Below are positions 1 to 9,477 of a stretch of DNA of 64,000 nt, in pieces. The DNA is from Salinisphaera sp. (GTDB lineage Bacteria; Pseudomonadota; Gammaproteobacteria; Nevskiales; Salinisphaeraceae). The translations under genes were made by a program, and so were the position numbers. The notes beneath the pieces were generated by a model that had not been told where the DNA came from, ran no database searches, and saw only the letters and a program-made list of their open reading frames with translations. Positions within the stretch are counted from its first letter, which is position 1; the number at the start of each line of letters is the position of its first letter. The stretch spans positions 1 through 64,000 of the forward strand of contig JAQIBT010000124.1 in the NCBI GenBank assembly GCA_027858915.1, read 5' to 3'.

Positions 1-460
1 CCTTGGTATCGGTCTCGACGTAGATCTTGGCCTTGCTCTTGCCGACCTGCATGAAGCCGCCGATCCCGCCCTGCCCGCCGCCCATTCGGCGCATCAAAAA
101 AAACCATAGGGCAACGAAAAGACCGACCGGCAACAACCAGGAAAGCAACGCCCCCAACTAGGTATTATCGGGCGCCCCGGTGTATTGCACACCGGCTTTT
201 TGCAACTCACGTCGCAGATCCGTCGGTACCGGCACGGTGGAGAACCGGGTTTTGCCGCCTTGGGGCGTCGTGAACTCGCCATGAATAGATTGAGCACCCA
301 CAACGACGCTCTTGATATGCCCTTGCTCGAGTTCGTGCTGAAACCTGCTATAGGGAATGTTCTCGGTCTGCTGGCTCACCCCCCAGAAACTCTGCATCAC
401 CAAGATCAGGGTCATCGGGATAAACACGAACAACAGATAGAACCGGGCTGTTTTATTCAT
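1..460 (-). pseudogene. ftsH: FtsH-type membrane AAA protease, N-terminal part, interrupted by an amber codon (runs off window)
   Basis: The minus-strand frame starts at ATG 460-458 and encodes an N-terminal membrane helix (about residues 7-25) followed by the small periplasmic domain typical of FtsH, ending in APDNT. The next codon is TAG (161-159). The same frame then stays open to the window edge and encodes a second membrane helix followed by FLMRRMGGG, a glycine-rich linker and GFMQVGKSKAKIYVETDT, the conserved approach to the FtsH ATPase domain. FtsH is a membrane-anchored Zn protease that degrades misfolded membrane and some soluble proteins. Many homologues appear to have an aromatic residue at the stop position, so TGG to TAG is the simplest origin (inference). 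An FNR-like box lies about 125 bp upstream. This is probably an accessory ftsH copy belonging to the stress island. Nonsense mutation, readthrough and sequencing error remain possible. Confidence 0.8.
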
Positions 461-582
461 ATCCGCCTGAGAAGAAACATCAACGATGGTTACGCCGCAA
501 TCCTGACGCTACCGTTCAAGCGGACTTGTACGCATCAGGTGACCAAGACCTGACCAAATTAACCCTCCTGTCATACGGAGTT

Positions 583-596
583 TTGATTTGAGTCAA
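583..596 (-). promoter_or_regulatory. FNR/ANR-type box upstream of ftsH
   Basis: On the minus strand the site reads TTGAC-TCAA-ATCAA, one perfect and one near-perfect FNR half-site. A TAATTT or TTAATT sequence about 21 nt downstream (near 556-562) fits a -10 element, and the ftsH start at 460 follows. Assignment to an oxygen-sensing FNR/ANR regulator rests on the dyad and on the same arrangement at other genes of this island. Confidence 0.6.
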
Positions 597-677
597 CTAG
601 AGCGGGAATATGTTCCTGAGCCTGTTGCCGCTTCATTCTCATCACACCGCCGGGCCCAGAGAAAACAAATCGCGAAT

Positions 678-952
678 TTACCGGCGGTTCTGGCTGCCGA
701 ATATCGTCGACGAAGGAAACACCGACGCACTCGACCATGTCGCAATCTCAGCGGGCCTGAGCTGATGTTCGTGCGAAAGTTGGGTGATGAGGGCTGCACG
801 CAGCAGCCACGGCAGGATAGATCGCAGGTCGTAGCGGCGGTTGAATCGATACTGGAAGTCCGCCAGATAGCCGAGTACTGGGCGAAACTTGAAGTAGAGG
901 CCGTAATACGTGCCGCTGACGACCGTATTGGATGTATAGAGGAACCATACGG
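678..952 (-). pseudogene. Remnant of an IS1595-type transposase, C-terminal end
   Basis: Read on the minus strand from about 950, the frame encodes NTVVSGTYYGLYF followed by YLADFQYRFNRRYDLRSIL. This resembles the end of IS1595-family DDE transposases, where an (S/T)GTYH segment is followed by a Y-x-x-x-x-x-(F/Y)RFNRR(F/Y)DL block. The frame closes at TAA 680-678. Only about 90 codons survive; there is no catalytic core and no recognisable start, so it is a dead fragment lying between ftsH and the first stress-protein gene. The plus-strand open frame of 142 codons over the same DNA resembles nothing and is treated as a shadow. The family call rests on memory of the motif, not on a search. Confidence 0.6.
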
Positions 953-1012
953 CCCTTCTTCTTACAGCAATCCTTTCCCATCTATCCGCTCGCTCATTGG
1001 ATGGCTCCCTAA

Positions 1013-1054
1013 TTGACCCAGATCAATCGCAGGGCAGGCAGGCCGGCTTAAAAT
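1013..1054 (+). promoter_or_regulatory. FNR/ANR class II promoter of the first universal stress protein gene
   Basis: TTGAC-CCAG-ATCAA lies at 1013-1026. Exactly 22 nt later is TAAAAT (1049-1054), a good -10 hexamer. This puts the box centre near -41.5, the usual class II FNR activation geometry. The stress protein starts at 1140 behind AGGAGG. Confidence 0.7.
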
Positions 1055-1139
1055 AAACAAGACGAACAACTTAATGTTGTGGTATTTGCAGCGGGTTTAT
1101 TAAACGCACGGCACGACTGTTCCATCCAGGAGGATTGGC

Positions 1140-1988
1140 ATGAGCTACAAAAGCATAGTTGTTTCTGCCCATAGCCCACACAATGTGCGCACCCTGAATA
1201 CGGCCGCGTCGGTTGCGGCGCAGTTCGATGCACATTTATCCGGATCGTTCGTGTACGAGCCGCTTTACTATTATTACCCGACGGCCTATGGAATTGATTT
1301 GGGTGCCGATATAGACAATCATCGGCGTGCGGCCGAAAAGCGGGCTGACTTGGCCAAAGCCGCTTTTGAAAAAGCCTGTCGCGCGTGTCGTGTGACCAAT
1401 ACGGACTGGCAATTCTCTGAGGGGGAGGTTCTGAGCACGCTCAACTCGCAGGCGCGCTATGCGGACGTGGTTTTTATGACCCAAACGGAGATTGACCACC
1501 CCACGGATTTGCAGAACAACGATCCTGACCTCCCGGCCAAAGTGGCGATTGCATCGGCACAGCCGGTGATTGTGGTGCCTTGTGTCGGCCACTTGGAAAC
1601 GTTCGGAAAGCGGGTGCTGGTAGCCTGGAATGGCTCTCGCGAAGCCACACGTGCAGTACGTGAAGCGTTGCCTTTGCTCTCCACCGCAGAGCAGGTGGTC
1701 ATCCTCGCTATCAATCCGGAAACCAGTGACTACCGAGGCTTCGGCGAAGAGCCGGGAGCGGACATCGCCCTTTACTTGGCGCGCCACGGCGTCAATGTGG
1801 AAGTGACGAAAACGGTCGACGACGGCGGCAATGTGGCAGACATCCTGCTGTCAAGCGCAGCCGATCTCAGTGCTGATCTTATTTGCATGGGAGCCTATGG
1901 CCATTCCCGATTACGCGAGCTGGCGCTCGGCGGCGTGACGCGCAAAATCATGCGGCAAATGCCCGTGCCGGTCTTGTTGGCTCATTAA
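1140..1988 (+). CDS. Tandem-domain universal stress protein (UspA family)
   Basis: This 282-residue cytoplasmic protein has two UspA folds, about 1-150 and 155-282. The second ends with the ATP-binding signature G-x2-G-x9-G, visible as GAYGHSRLRELALGG (from residue 251). Two-domain Usp proteins of this kind are induced by oxygen limitation and other stresses in proteobacteria (family knowledge); no enzymatic role can be read here. A strong AGGAGG stands upstream of the ATG and an FNR-type promoter precedes it. The copper ATPase follows after 21 bp and may be co-transcribed. The gene at 5254-6102 is a close paralogue of identical length in the opposite orientation, so the pair brackets the copper genes. 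Confidence 0.92.
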   Translation: MSYKSIVVSAHSPHNVRTLNTAASVAAQFDAHLSGSFVYEPLYYYYPTAYGIDLGADIDNHRRAAEKRADLAKAAFEKACRACRVTNTDWQFSEGEVLSTLNSQARYADVVFMTQTEIDHPTDLQNNDPDLPAKVAIASAQPVIVVPCVGHLETFGKRVLVAWNGSREATRAVREALPLLSTAEQVVILAINPETSDYRGFGEEPGADIALYLARHGVNVEVTKTVDDGGNVADILLSSAADLSADLICMGAYGHSRLRELALGGVTRKIMRQMPVPVLLAH

Positions 1989-2009
1989 AGAGTCGAAAAC
2001 GGCGGACAT

Positions 2010-4388
2010 ATGGACAACGCTGTCAAGGATCCGGTCTGCGGTATGGCCGTGGATGCCAACCGCTCATCCTCGCATGAGCACGCCGGCCGGACATATTATT
2101 TCTGCAGCCAGCGGTGTCATGAGCGCTTCGTCAATGATCCGGAGCACTTTCTGAGACCGGGCAAGGCCAGTGCGACCTATGCCTGTCCCATGCACTCCGA
2201 CATTGAAGAGAACGCGCCGGGCGACTGCCCCAAGTGCGGAATGGCACTGGAGGCGTCCGGCCCGCCACGACGCCAGACCCAGTACACCTGCCCCATGCAT
2301 CCCGAGATCGTCGCCGACGAACCCGGCGACTGTCCCAAGTGCGGCATGGCGCTGGAGCCGATGACGGTGTCCGGCAGCGATGAAGAAGACGGCGAGCTCA
2401 AGGTAATGCAGCGGCGTTTCTGGATCAGCGTGCCGCTGTCTGCGGCGGTGCTGTTGCTGGCGATGGGCGAAATGCTGCCGGGTCTGGACATCCGTAATTT
2501 CTTTGGTGCCAGCTTTGGTTGGATCCAGTTCGCACTCGCGACGCCGGTGGTGTTCTGGTGCGGCGGTTTTGCTTTCCAGCGGGGCTGGAAATCGGTGGTC
2601 AACGTCAGCCCCAATATGTGGACGTTGATTGCGCTCGGCGTAGGCGCGGCGTACGGTTTTTCGATCTTTGCCCTGTTGCTGCCCGAATGGCTGCCTGCGG
2701 CCTTCAAGAGCAGCGCCGGCCACGCGCCGATCTATTTCGAAGCCGCAGCGGTCATTATCACCCTGATACTGCTCGGTCAGGTGATGGAGGCTCGCGCCCG
2801 TGGTCAGACCTCGCAGGCGTTGAAATCCCTGCTGGATCTGGCCCCGCCGAGTGCGAATCGAATCAATCAAGACGGCGAGGAGGAAGAAGTCTCGCTCGAC
2901 GCACTTGCCGCCGGCGACAAACTGCGCGTGCGCCCCGGTGAGAAAGTGCCAGTGGACGGCGAGATCGTGGAAGGCCGCTCCACCCTCGACGAATCGATGA
3001 TCACCGGCGAGCCTATCCCACAGGAAAAAGACGTCGGCGACAACGTGACTGGCGGTACCGTCAACCAGACCGGCAGCTTTGTGATGGCCGCCGGCCAGGT
3101 CGGCGACGACACCGTGCTGGCACGTATCGTCAATATGGTGGCTCAGGCCCAGCGCTCACGCGCGCCTATTCAGGGCCTGGCCGACAAGGTGGCCGGCTTT
3201 TTTGTACCGGCGGTGGTGGGCACCGCGATTGCGGCGTTCATCGTCTGGGCGCTGGTCGGGCCAGCACCGGCGCTGGCTTATGCGCTGGTGGCGGCAATCT
3301 CTGTGCTGATCATTGCCTGCCCCTGGGCGCTGGGCCTGGCGACCCCGATGTCGGTGATGGTGGGGGTAGGTCGCGGCGCACGCGAGGGCGTGCTCATACG
3401 CGACGCCGAGGCGTTGGAACTCATGGAACAGGTCGATGTATTGCTGGTCGACAAGACCGGCACGCTCACCGAAGGCAAACCGAAACTGGTGGCCGTGGAA
3501 ACCGCGCAAGGCTTTGACGAGAAAGACCTGCTCAAACTGGTTGCGTCGCTCGAGAACGCCAGCGAGCATCCGCTGGCCCGCTCGATCGTCGACGGTGCGG
3601 CCGAACGCGGGGTCAAACCGGTCGATGTCGATGATTTCAACTCTGTAACCGGCAAAGGCGTGCGTGGCACGGTCGATGGCCGCCGTGTCCTGATCGGCAA
3701 TACACGACTGCTGCAAGACAACGACATCGATCCCGGCGTGCTGGCCGACACGGCCGATACGCGCCGAACCCAGGGCGAAACCGTCATGCTGGCGGCGGTC
3801 GACGGTGTCATCGCTGGCTTGATCGCGGTGGCCGACCCGATCAAGCAATCCACCGGCGAGGCGGTGCGTATCCTGCACGACGCCGGTCTGCGAATCATCA
3901 TGCTCACCGGCGACAATGAAAAGACCGCGCATGCCGTGGGCGAGCAGCTCGGGATCGACGAGGTGCACGCCAACGCGCTGCCCGAAGACAAGCACGCGCT
4001 GGTCGAAAAGCTTCAGAGCGAAGGCCGCAAGGTGGCCATGGCCGGCGACGGCGTCAACGACGCGCCTGCGCTGGCCAAGGCCGATGTCGGCATCGCCATG
4101 GGCACCGGTACCGACGTGGCCATGGAAAGCTCGCGTATCACCCTGGTCAAGGGCGATCTACGCGGCATCGCCAAGGCACGACGCTTGTCGGAACAGAGCA
4201 TGCGCAATATTCGTCAGAATCTGTTCTTTGCCTTCATCTACAACGGCGCCGGGGTTCCGGTAGCCGCTGGAATACTGTATCCGTTGTTCGGCGTGCTGCT
4301 TTCGCCTATGTTCGCCGCTGCGGCGATGAGTATTTCATCGGTGTCGGTGATCTCCAATGCGCTGCGGCTACGCCGGGTTCAGCTGTAA
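2010..4388 (+). CDS. copA: Copper-translocating P1B-type ATPase with N-terminal YHS and two metal-binding modules
   Basis: This 792-residue inner-membrane pump exports Cu(I) or Ag(I). The N-terminus has a YHS-like segment (CGMAVD, then [12 protein letters not shown]) followed by two repeats of the pattern CPMH-x(9-10)[11 protein letters not shown] (about 55-80 and 92-120), the heavy-metal-binding domain that replaces the classic CxxC domain in SilP/CopA-like pumps. Catalytic landmarks are TGEP in the actuator, the phosphorylated Asp in DKTGT (residue 481), SEHPLA with the nucleotide-site HP pair, and GDGVNDAP. The transmembrane metal site reads C-P-W (437-439) instead of the usual C-P-C, which would remove one thiolate ligand. 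A Met-rich periplasmic protein lies downstream. Function as a copper or silver efflux pump is likely from the family; specificity is uncertain because of the altered CPx site. Confidence 0.9.
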   Translation: MDNAVKDPVCGMAVDANRSSSHEHAGRTYYFCSQRCHERFVNDPEHFLRPGKASATYACPMHSDIEENAPGDCPKCGMALEASGPPRRQTQYTCPMHPEIVADEPGDCPKCGMALEPMTVSGSDEEDGELKVMQRRFWISVPLSAAVLLLAMGEMLPGLDIRNFFGASFGWIQFALATPVVFWCGGFAFQRGWKSVVNVSPNMWTLIALGVGAAYGFSIFALLLPEWLPAAFKSSAGHAPIYFEAAAVIITLILLGQVMEARARGQTSQALKSLLDLAPPSANRINQDGEEEEVSLDALAAGDKLRVRPGEKVPVDGEIVEGRSTLDESMITGEPIPQEKDVGDNVTGGTVNQTGSFVMAAGQVGDDTVLARIVNMVAQAQRSRAPIQGLADKVAGFFVPAVVGTAIAAFIVWALVGPAPALAYALVAAISVLIIACPWALGLATPMSVMVGVGRGAREGVLIRDAEALELMEQVDVLLVDKTGTLTEGKPKLVAVETAQGFDEKDLLKLVASLENASEHPLARSIVDGAAERGVKPVDVDDFNSVTGKGVRGTVDGRRVLIGNTRLLQDNDIDPGVLADTADTRRTQGETVMLAAVDGVIAGLIAVADPIKQSTGEAVRILHDAGLRIIMLTGDNEKTAHAVGEQLGIDEVHANALPEDKHALVEKLQSEGRKVAMAGDGVNDAPALAKADVGIAMGTGTDVAMESSRITLVKGDLRGIAKARRLSEQSMRNIRQNLFFAFIYNGAGVPVAAGILYPLFGVLLSPMFAAAAMSISSVSVISNALRLRRVQL

Positions 4389-4611
4389 AAGCGGTGGCGC
4401 CAATTTAGAGCTCGTTGCCAGCATACGAACATATTTGATCCACAAGAACACAAACGATGACTGAGACGACATCGAAAGCAGTCAAGAATTCTGTCTACGG
4501 CTCGACAGAATCGTCCGGCACGCATCACACCGAGCAATGCCGGTGCGTGGCGGGCCGGCCATAGAACCGCCACCTATTCCAACCACCATGACGACAAAGG
4601 AAGAGAGAATT

Positions 4612-5034
4612 ATGAAAAACCTCGCAACTGCAACGATCCTGACGTTGGCACTGGCCCTACCCGTGGCGTATGCCGAGCAAGCCCCTCATGGCGCCGATCA
4701 AGCCGCGGGCTCGGGGATGAGCCAGAAAATGGGCGGCATGGGCATGGGAGCCATGCACGAGCGCATGCAAAAGATGCATCAGACAATGCAGGAAGTTCAC
4801 GACACTAAGGACCCGGAAAAACGTCAGCGCCTGATACGCGAGCACATGCAGCAGATGCAACAAGCCATGGGCGGCATGCAAAACATGATGGGCGCTAGCA
4901 GCATGGGCCAGAACATGGACATCGAACAGCGCCAACAGATGATGCAAAAACGCATCGACATGATGCAACAAATGATGGGGCAGATGATGGAGCAAATGCA
5001 GGCCCAGCAACCGCCGGATAAGGGCTCGCAATAA
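4612..5034 (+). CDS. Small Met/His-rich periplasmic protein, putative copper binding
   Basis: This 140-residue protein begins with a classical signal peptide: MKN, then a hydrophobic stretch ending in VAYA, with likely cleavage before EQAPH. The mature part is dominated by Met, Gln and His, with repeated MGGM, MHERM, MQQMQQ and MMQQMMGQMM motifs that could coordinate Cu(I) through thioethers. It probably forms amphipathic helices and resembles the broad group of Met-rich copper or stress periplasmic proteins rather than a named family. I chose ATG 4612 because it sits behind AAGGAAGAG and gives the signal peptide; an open extension upstream to 4537 has no such signal. Position next to the copper pump supports metal buffering. 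The roughly 220 bp between the two genes show nothing I can name. Confidence 0.8.
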   Translation: MKNLATATILTLALALPVAYAEQAPHGADQAAGSGMSQKMGGMGMGAMHERMQKMHQTMQEVHDTKDPEKRQRLIREHMQQMQQAMGGMQNMMGASSMGQNMDIEQRQQMMQKRIDMMQQMMGQMMEQMQAQQPPDKGSQ

Positions 5035-5092
5035 TCCTGAGTCTCATCGCCTTTGGCTCGAAGAAGACGTTCGTCATCGTGCGAATAAAGCT

Positions 5093-5112
5093 CCCCGCGG
5101 CAAGCCGCGGGG
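5093..5112. terminator. GC-rich perfect hairpin between convergent genes
   Basis: CCCCGCGG-CAAG-CCGCGGGG forms an 8-bp perfect stem with a 4-nt loop. It lies 58 bp after the Met-rich gene and about 140 bp past the end of the convergent stress-protein gene. No clear U-run follows, so it may be a bidirectional terminator or a REP-like palindrome. Confidence 0.55.
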
Positions 5113-5253
5113 TATTACTGCCGGTGTTGCCGAGTCCAAAATATCCGACGTGTCGCCGGTTCGAAATTGAGGCTAGCGGCCCGCGATGATACCTCGTTGG
5201 ATTTATCCGCAGAGGCCGACGCAAACAGGATGCGCCGGACCCTGAATACCGCC

Positions 5254-6102
5254 CTACTGAGCCAAGAGAACAGGTACAGTCATTTCGCGCATGATTGTCC
5301 AAGTCACACCACCAAGTGCCAGCTCGCGCAACCGGGAATGGCCATAGGCGCCCATGCAAATCAGATCGACATCAAGATCGGCGGCGCTCGATAGCAAGGT
5401 GTCCGCGACGCTGACAGCCCCGCTGACCGTTGTCATCACTTCGACGTTGACGCCATGGCGCGATAGATATAGCGCAATGTCCGCTCCCGGTTCTTCGCCG
5501 AAGCCTCGGTAGTCGCGGGTGTCTGGATTGATCGCCAAAACAAACACTTGCTTGGCGCTGTGAAGCAAAGGCAACGCTTCGCGCACCGCGCGTGTGGCTT
5601 CACGGCTACCGTTCCAGGCCACCAACACCCGTTTGCCCAAAGTTCCCCCCTCGCCAACACAAGGCACCGCGATAACCGGCCGTCCCGAGGCAATCGCGAC
5701 TTTGGCCGGCAAATCGCGATCGGTGCTGTGCAGATCGCTTGACCGCCCTGTCTGCGTTTGCGTCATGAAAATGACGTCTGCATAGCGTGCCCGAGCGTTG
5801 AGCATCATCAACAGTTCACCCTCGTCGAACTGCCAGTCGGTATGATCAACGCCGCAGCTGCTACAGGCTTTTTCGAAGGCGATCTTGGCCGCCTCCGCCT
5901 CTTTCTTGGCAGCATGCCGATCATTGGACATAACGGCAGTCAAATCGACTCCGTACGCTGCCGGATAATTATAATAAAAAGGCTCGTACACGAACGTACC
6001 GGAAAGATGCGCATCGAACTGCGCGGCCATGGCCGCTGCTGTATTCAGCACTCTGTCGTTGTCGGAATTGTTTGCAGAAACAACCATACTTTTATAGCTC
6101 AT
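5254..6102 (-). CDS. Tandem-domain universal stress protein, paralogue of the gene at 1140
   Basis: This 282-residue protein is the same length as the protein encoded at 1140-1988 and near-colinear with it: MSYKS start, AAQFDAHLSG, then VAWNGSREATRAVREALPLL, and GAYGHSRLRELALGG at the ATP-site end. It has two UspA domains and is presumed cytoplasmic. The start at 6102 is chosen because GAAGAGGA lies just upstream and because it aligns with the paralogue's start; an upstream in-frame start at 6141 would add 13 unsupported residues. An FNR-like box with a -10 hexamer lies 127-140 bp upstream. The second domain is more conserved between the copies than the first. The pair reads toward the copper genes from both sides. 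Confidence 0.92.
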   Translation of the reverse strand: MSYKSMVVSANNSDNDRVLNTAAAMAAQFDAHLSGTFVYEPFYYNYPAAYGVDLTAVMSNDRHAAKKEAEAAKIAFEKACSSCGVDHTDWQFDEGELLMMLNARARYADVIFMTQTQTGRSSDLHSTDRDLPAKVAIASGRPVIAVPCVGEGGTLGKRVLVAWNGSREATRAVREALPLLHSAKQVFVLAINPDTRDYRGFGEEPGADIALYLSRHGVNVEVMTTVSGAVSVADTLLSSAADLDVDLICMGAYGHSRLRELALGGVTWTIMREMTVPVLLAQ

Positions 6103-6200
6103 GACATATCCTCTTCGAAGAAACAACGGCGTTGTGCGCATTGGTCCGTAAGCATCGATAAACGGTTGTCAGTCTTGCGGTGCGAAGCGTCACTTTGCAG

Positions 6201-6242
6201 AGCTTAAGCGGACTTGAAAGCGGTATGTTTGACCTGTGTCAA
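6201..6242 (-). promoter_or_regulatory. FNR/ANR-type promoter of the second universal stress protein gene
   Basis: The box (6229-6242) reads TTGAC-ACAG-GTCAA on the minus strand. Exactly 22 nt downstream is TAAGCT (6206-6201), a plausible -10 hexamer, repeating the geometry at 1013-1054. Confidence 0.6.
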
Positions 6243-6252
6243 AATCGACCGC

Positions 6253-6408
6253 ATTATCACTCACGAGCGCTCGGCTGGCGGACGCCAGTCGTACTCCGTT
6301 TTTGTATTTTCCGAGGAAGTCCGGTGGCTTGGCTAGCCGCTGCGCTAAATCGCGCTGAGTGAAGCTTGTGTTGGAACGCGAATCGGGAAAACGGTGGGTT
6401 GTCGACAC
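6253..6408 (-). pseudogene. Possible remnant of an XRE-type helix-turn-helix regulator
   Basis: A minus-strand frame carries FTQRDLAQRLAKPPDFLGKY followed by KNGVRL, which resembles the Cro/CI-type helix-turn-helix pattern (TQ-x-x-LA-x-(R/K)L-x(6-8)-KYE-x-G). The following recognition and dimerisation part is absent, and the frame has no convincing start or ribosome-binding site. It lies in the 425-bp gap between the stress-protein gene and hsp20. It is either a decayed regulator or chance; the motif is the only support. Confidence 0.3.
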
Positions 6409-6526
6409 GATTCGTCATGTGCACTGTCTTCTTGGGATTTTTGGCGGACTCGCCGACAGACCGGTCCTACAGACGGGGTAACGCAGATACCCGGCGTCGT
6501 ATCGGCACGGCGCCGGGCAGAGTTCA

Positions 6527-6940
6527 CTACTCGATTGTAATTTGCGTTTTCCGCGATGGTGTTTGTTCACTCTTCGGTATACGAATTTCGACAACCCCGT
6601 CGGCGTATTTCGCCTTGATCTGTTCGGTCGCGGCGTTATCCGGCAGACTGAAACTACGTGAGAATTGGCCGTAGTAGCTTTCACGACGATGTTGCTTTTC
6701 GTCTTTTTCCTCGCTCTCGTGGCGTCGTTCGCCTTGAAGCGTCAGCACACCGTTATCGACCGAGAGATGGATATCTTCGCGCGCCACTCCCGGCAGCTCG
6801 GCTCGAATCAGGTATTCCTCTGTCTTCTCGCGGATATCCACCGCTGGCGCCCAGACATCCCGGTCGAAAACGAGAGCCAAGTCGCCGCGTTTGAGTAGCG
6901 CATCGATTTCACCCATTGGATTCCAAGTCATCAGATCCAT
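6527..6940 (-). CDS. hsp20: Small heat-shock protein of the Hsp20/alpha-crystallin family
   Basis: The protein has 137 residues from ATG 6940. It begins MDLMTWNPMGEID, the common N-terminus of class A bacterial small heat-shock proteins, and continues into an alpha-crystallin domain. The VWAPAVDIREK strand, the ELPGV segment, the GVLTLQGER block and the closing A-x-x-x-x-G-V-(V/L) motif (ADGVVEIRIPK) are all visible. It acts as an ATP-independent holdase in the cytoplasm. A TTG at 6985 would extend it by 15 residues without family support. An FNR-like palindrome lies 79 bp upstream. The gene is separate from the phosphoketolase operon, which ends about 110 bp further upstream. Confidence 0.9.
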   Translation of the reverse strand: MDLMTWNPMGEIDALLKRGDLALVFDRDVWAPAVDIREKTEEYLIRAELPGVAREDIHLSVDNGVLTLQGERRHESEEKDEKQHRRESYYGQFSRSFSLPDNAATEQIKAKYADGVVEIRIPKSEQTPSRKTQITIE

Positions 6941-7018
6941 GGCAAACTGCTGGTTTTTCGGATCAGCCGGCTTTTGAACCGGCAACGTTCAGTCTGAATC
7001 GCCCCGGGGCTGGCGTTG

Positions 7019-7032
7019 TTGACTTAAGTCAA
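7019..7032 (-). promoter_or_regulatory. FNR/ANR-type palindrome upstream of hsp20
   Basis: TTGACTTAAGTCAA is a perfect 14-bp palindrome with the FNR half-site spacing but C/G in place of the T/A at the inner position of each half. It lies 16 bp beyond the phosphoketolase stop, so it serves hsp20 rather than that operon. The hexamer 22 nt downstream (CAGACT) is a poor -10. Confidence 0.5.
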
Positions 7033-7047
7033 ACTCACCGCCAGGAA

Positions 7048-9465
7048 TTAAGACGCGCTGGATTCAGCAGGCGCGGCATCCTGCACGTATGCCTCTGACC
7101 AGCGCCAATCGCGAACTTCGGGCATGTCCTGCCCATATTGGTCGATGTACAAGCGGTGCGCGATCAACTTGTCCTGGAGCAACCACTTGACGTGAGCCGC
7201 CCTGGGATGAGGCTCGACAAGACGATCGATCGCATCGATGACCAGGTGAAAACGGTCGAGCTGATTGAGCACCGTCATATCGAAAGGCGTCGTAATCGTG
7301 CCCTCTTCCCGGTAGCCGTGCACATGAAGATTGGGATGGTTGGCGCGTCGGTAGGTGAGCCGATGGATGAGCCATGGATAACCGTGAAAAGCGAAGATCA
7401 CAGGCTTGTCCCGCGTGAACAGGTCATCGAAATCCTGATCGCTCAATCCGTGTGGATGCGCACTTTTCGGCTGTAGCTTCATCAGGTCAACGACGTTGAC
7501 TACCCGTACCGAGAGTTCCGGCAAATATTCGCGCACAATCGAAACGGCGGCGAGTGTTTCCAGCGTCGGTACGTCACCGCAGCAAGTCATGACGACGTCA
7601 GGCTCACTTTGCTGATCGTTGCTGGCCCATTCCCAGACGCCGATGCCTTTCGTGCAGTGGATGATCGCAGCATCCATAGGCAGCCATTGCGGCGCTGGAT
7701 GCTTGCCCGCTACAACGACATTGACGTAGTGGCGGCTGCGTAGACAATGATCCATCACGGACAGCAGACAGTTGGCATCGGGCGGCAGATACACACGGAC
7801 CACCTCGGCTTTCTTGTTCAGGACATGACCGATGAAGCCGGGATCCTGATGCGAAAAACCGTTGTGATCCTGGCGCCAGACGTGAGAAGCGACCAGATAA
7901 TTCAATGAAGCGATCTTTCGGCGCCACGGCAGATGGGCGCTGACTTTCAACCATTTGGCGTGCTGGTTGAACATCGAATCGATAATATGTATGAACGCCT
8001 CGTAGCAATTGAACAGCCCGTGGCGACCGGTCAGCAGATAGCCTTCGAGCCAGCCTTCACACTGGTGCTCGCTGAGCATTTCCATGACCCGGCCGCTGGG
8101 GGAGAGAAATTCGTCGTTGTCTTCAGTAGCGGCGTTCCATTGGCGCTCGGTGACGTCAAACACCGCTTCGAGACCGTTGGATAATGTCTCGTCCGGGCCG
8201 AATACGCGGAAATTGCGCTGCACGTCGTTCAATTTCACGACGTCGCGCAGGAACGGGCCCAGCACATGCGTATCGCCCACCCCGTGCGTACCCGGCACCG
8301 GCACGTCTTCGGCATAGCCACGAAAATCAGGCATTCGAAGATCGCGCAGCAGCAGGCCACCGTTTGCGTGGGGATTGGCGCCCATGCGGCGCTCACCCTC
8401 GGGCGCCAGCTCGGCAAGTCCGGGTTGCAAGCGTCCCTCCTCGTCGAACAGCTCTTCGGGCCGATAGCTTCGGAGCCAGTCTTCCAGCATCTTCAGATGT
8501 TCAGGATGAACGGCCGGCTCCTTGAGCGGCACCTGATGCGCCCGGAACGTGCCCTCGACCGGCTTGCCGTCAACTACCGCCGGCCCGGTCCAGCCCTTGG
8601 GGGAACGCAGCACAATCACCGGCCAGCGCGGTCGCGCCAACTGGCCGCCAGCGGCACGGACTTTCAGAGCCTCTACCTTGAAGGCCTTGATCTGGCCGAT
8701 GGCGGTATCTAGCGCCGTTGCCATCGCTTCATGCATCAGCGCCGGCTCGTGGCCTTCTACAAAAATCGGCGTCCAGCCATAACCGCGCAGCAGCTGATCC
8801 AGTTCGTCATGGCCAATCCGCGCCAGGAGAGCAGGATTGGCGATCTTGTAGCCGTTGAGATGCAGAATCGGCAGCACAGTGCCGTCAGTCAACGGATTGA
8901 GAAACTTGTTGGAATGCCAGGCGGTCGCCAATGGCCCGGTTTCGGCTTCGCCGTCGCCAATGACACAGGCCGCAATGAGATCCGGATTATCGAATACGGC
9001 GCCGAACGCGTGGCTCAGAGAATAGCCGAGTTCGCCGCCCTCATGGATTGAACCCGGGCACTCGGGCGAAACATGGCTCGGGATGCCCCCCGGAAACGAA
9101 AACTGCAAAAAAAGCTTGCGCAGGCCGGCCTCATCCCGACTGATGTCGGGGTAAAACTCGCTGTACGTGCCTTCGAGATAGGTCTGGCCGACAACCGCCG
9201 GGCCGCCGTGACCGGGGCCGGAGATATAGATCATGTTGAGATCGTATTGCTTGATGATCCGGTTCAGGTGGACATAAACGAAATTCTGACCGGCAGTCGT
9301 GCCCCAGTGGCCGAGCAACATATGTTTTATGTCTTCAAGTTTCAGCGGCCGTCGCAGGAGCGGATTGTCGAAAAGATAGATCTGGCCCACGGCCAGATAG
9401 TTCGATGCCCGCCAGTAGGCATCCATCTTCCGCAGCAGTTCTGGACTCAGGGGCTCGCTTGCCAT
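7048..9465 (-). CDS. xfp: Xylulose-5-phosphate/fructose-6-phosphate phosphoketolase
   Basis: The protein has 805 residues, the usual length for the family. This thiamine-diphosphate enzyme splits xylulose-5-P or fructose-6-P with phosphate into acetyl phosphate plus glyceraldehyde-3-P or erythrose-4-P. Seen here are the N-terminal [20 protein letters not shown], the ThDP motif [14 protein letters not shown] (about residues 170-183), and family blocks such as [11 protein letters not shown] and [14 protein letters not shown]. The ATG is preceded by AGGAGA, 12 bp after the acetate kinase stop, so the two are co-translated and acetyl phosphate passes directly to the next step. It is the last gene of the minus-strand operon that appears to start at the box at 15287. 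Confidence 0.96.
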   Translation of the reverse strand: MASEPLSPELLRKMDAYWRASNYLAVGQIYLFDNPLLRRPLKLEDIKHMLLGHWGTTAGQNFVYVHLNRIIKQYDLNMIYISGPGHGGPAVVGQTYLEGTYSEFYPDISRDEAGLRKLFLQFSFPGGIPSHVSPECPGSIHEGGELGYSLSHAFGAVFDNPDLIAACVIGDGEAETGPLATAWHSNKFLNPLTDGTVLPILHLNGYKIANPALLARIGHDELDQLLRGYGWTPIFVEGHEPALMHEAMATALDTAIGQIKAFKVEALKVRAAGGQLARPRWPVIVLRSPKGWTGPAVVDGKPVEGTFRAHQVPLKEPAVHPEHLKMLEDWLRSYRPEELFDEEGRLQPGLAELAPEGERRMGANPHANGGLLLRDLRMPDFRGYAEDVPVPGTHGVGDTHVLGPFLRDVVKLNDVQRNFRVFGPDETLSNGLEAVFDVTERQWNAATEDNDEFLSPSGRVMEMLSEHQCEGWLEGYLLTGRHGLFNCYEAFIHIIDSMFNQHAKWLKVSAHLPWRRKIASLNYLVASHVWRQDHNGFSHQDPGFIGHVLNKKAEVVRVYLPPDANCLLSVMDHCLRSRHYVNVVVAGKHPAPQWLPMDAAIIHCTKGIGVWEWASNDQQSEPDVVMTCCGDVPTLETLAAVSIVREYLPELSVRVVNVVDLMKLQPKSAHPHGLSDQDFDDLFTRDKPVIFAFHGYPWLIHRLTYRRANHPNLHVHGYREEGTITTPFDMTVLNQLDRFHLVIDAIDRLVEPHPRAAHVKWLLQDKLIAHRLYIDQYGQDMPEVRDWRWSEAYVQDAAPAESSAS

Positions 9466-9477
9466 GGTTCAAATCTC

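Noticed and set aside
588-1016. Plus-strand open frame of 142 codons
   Set aside because: It resembles no family. The opposite strand carries the transposase-like motif, so the plus frame is a shadow.
4457-4564. Short plus-strand frame of 35 codons after copA
   Set aside because: No ribosome-binding site and no recognisable motif; likely chance.
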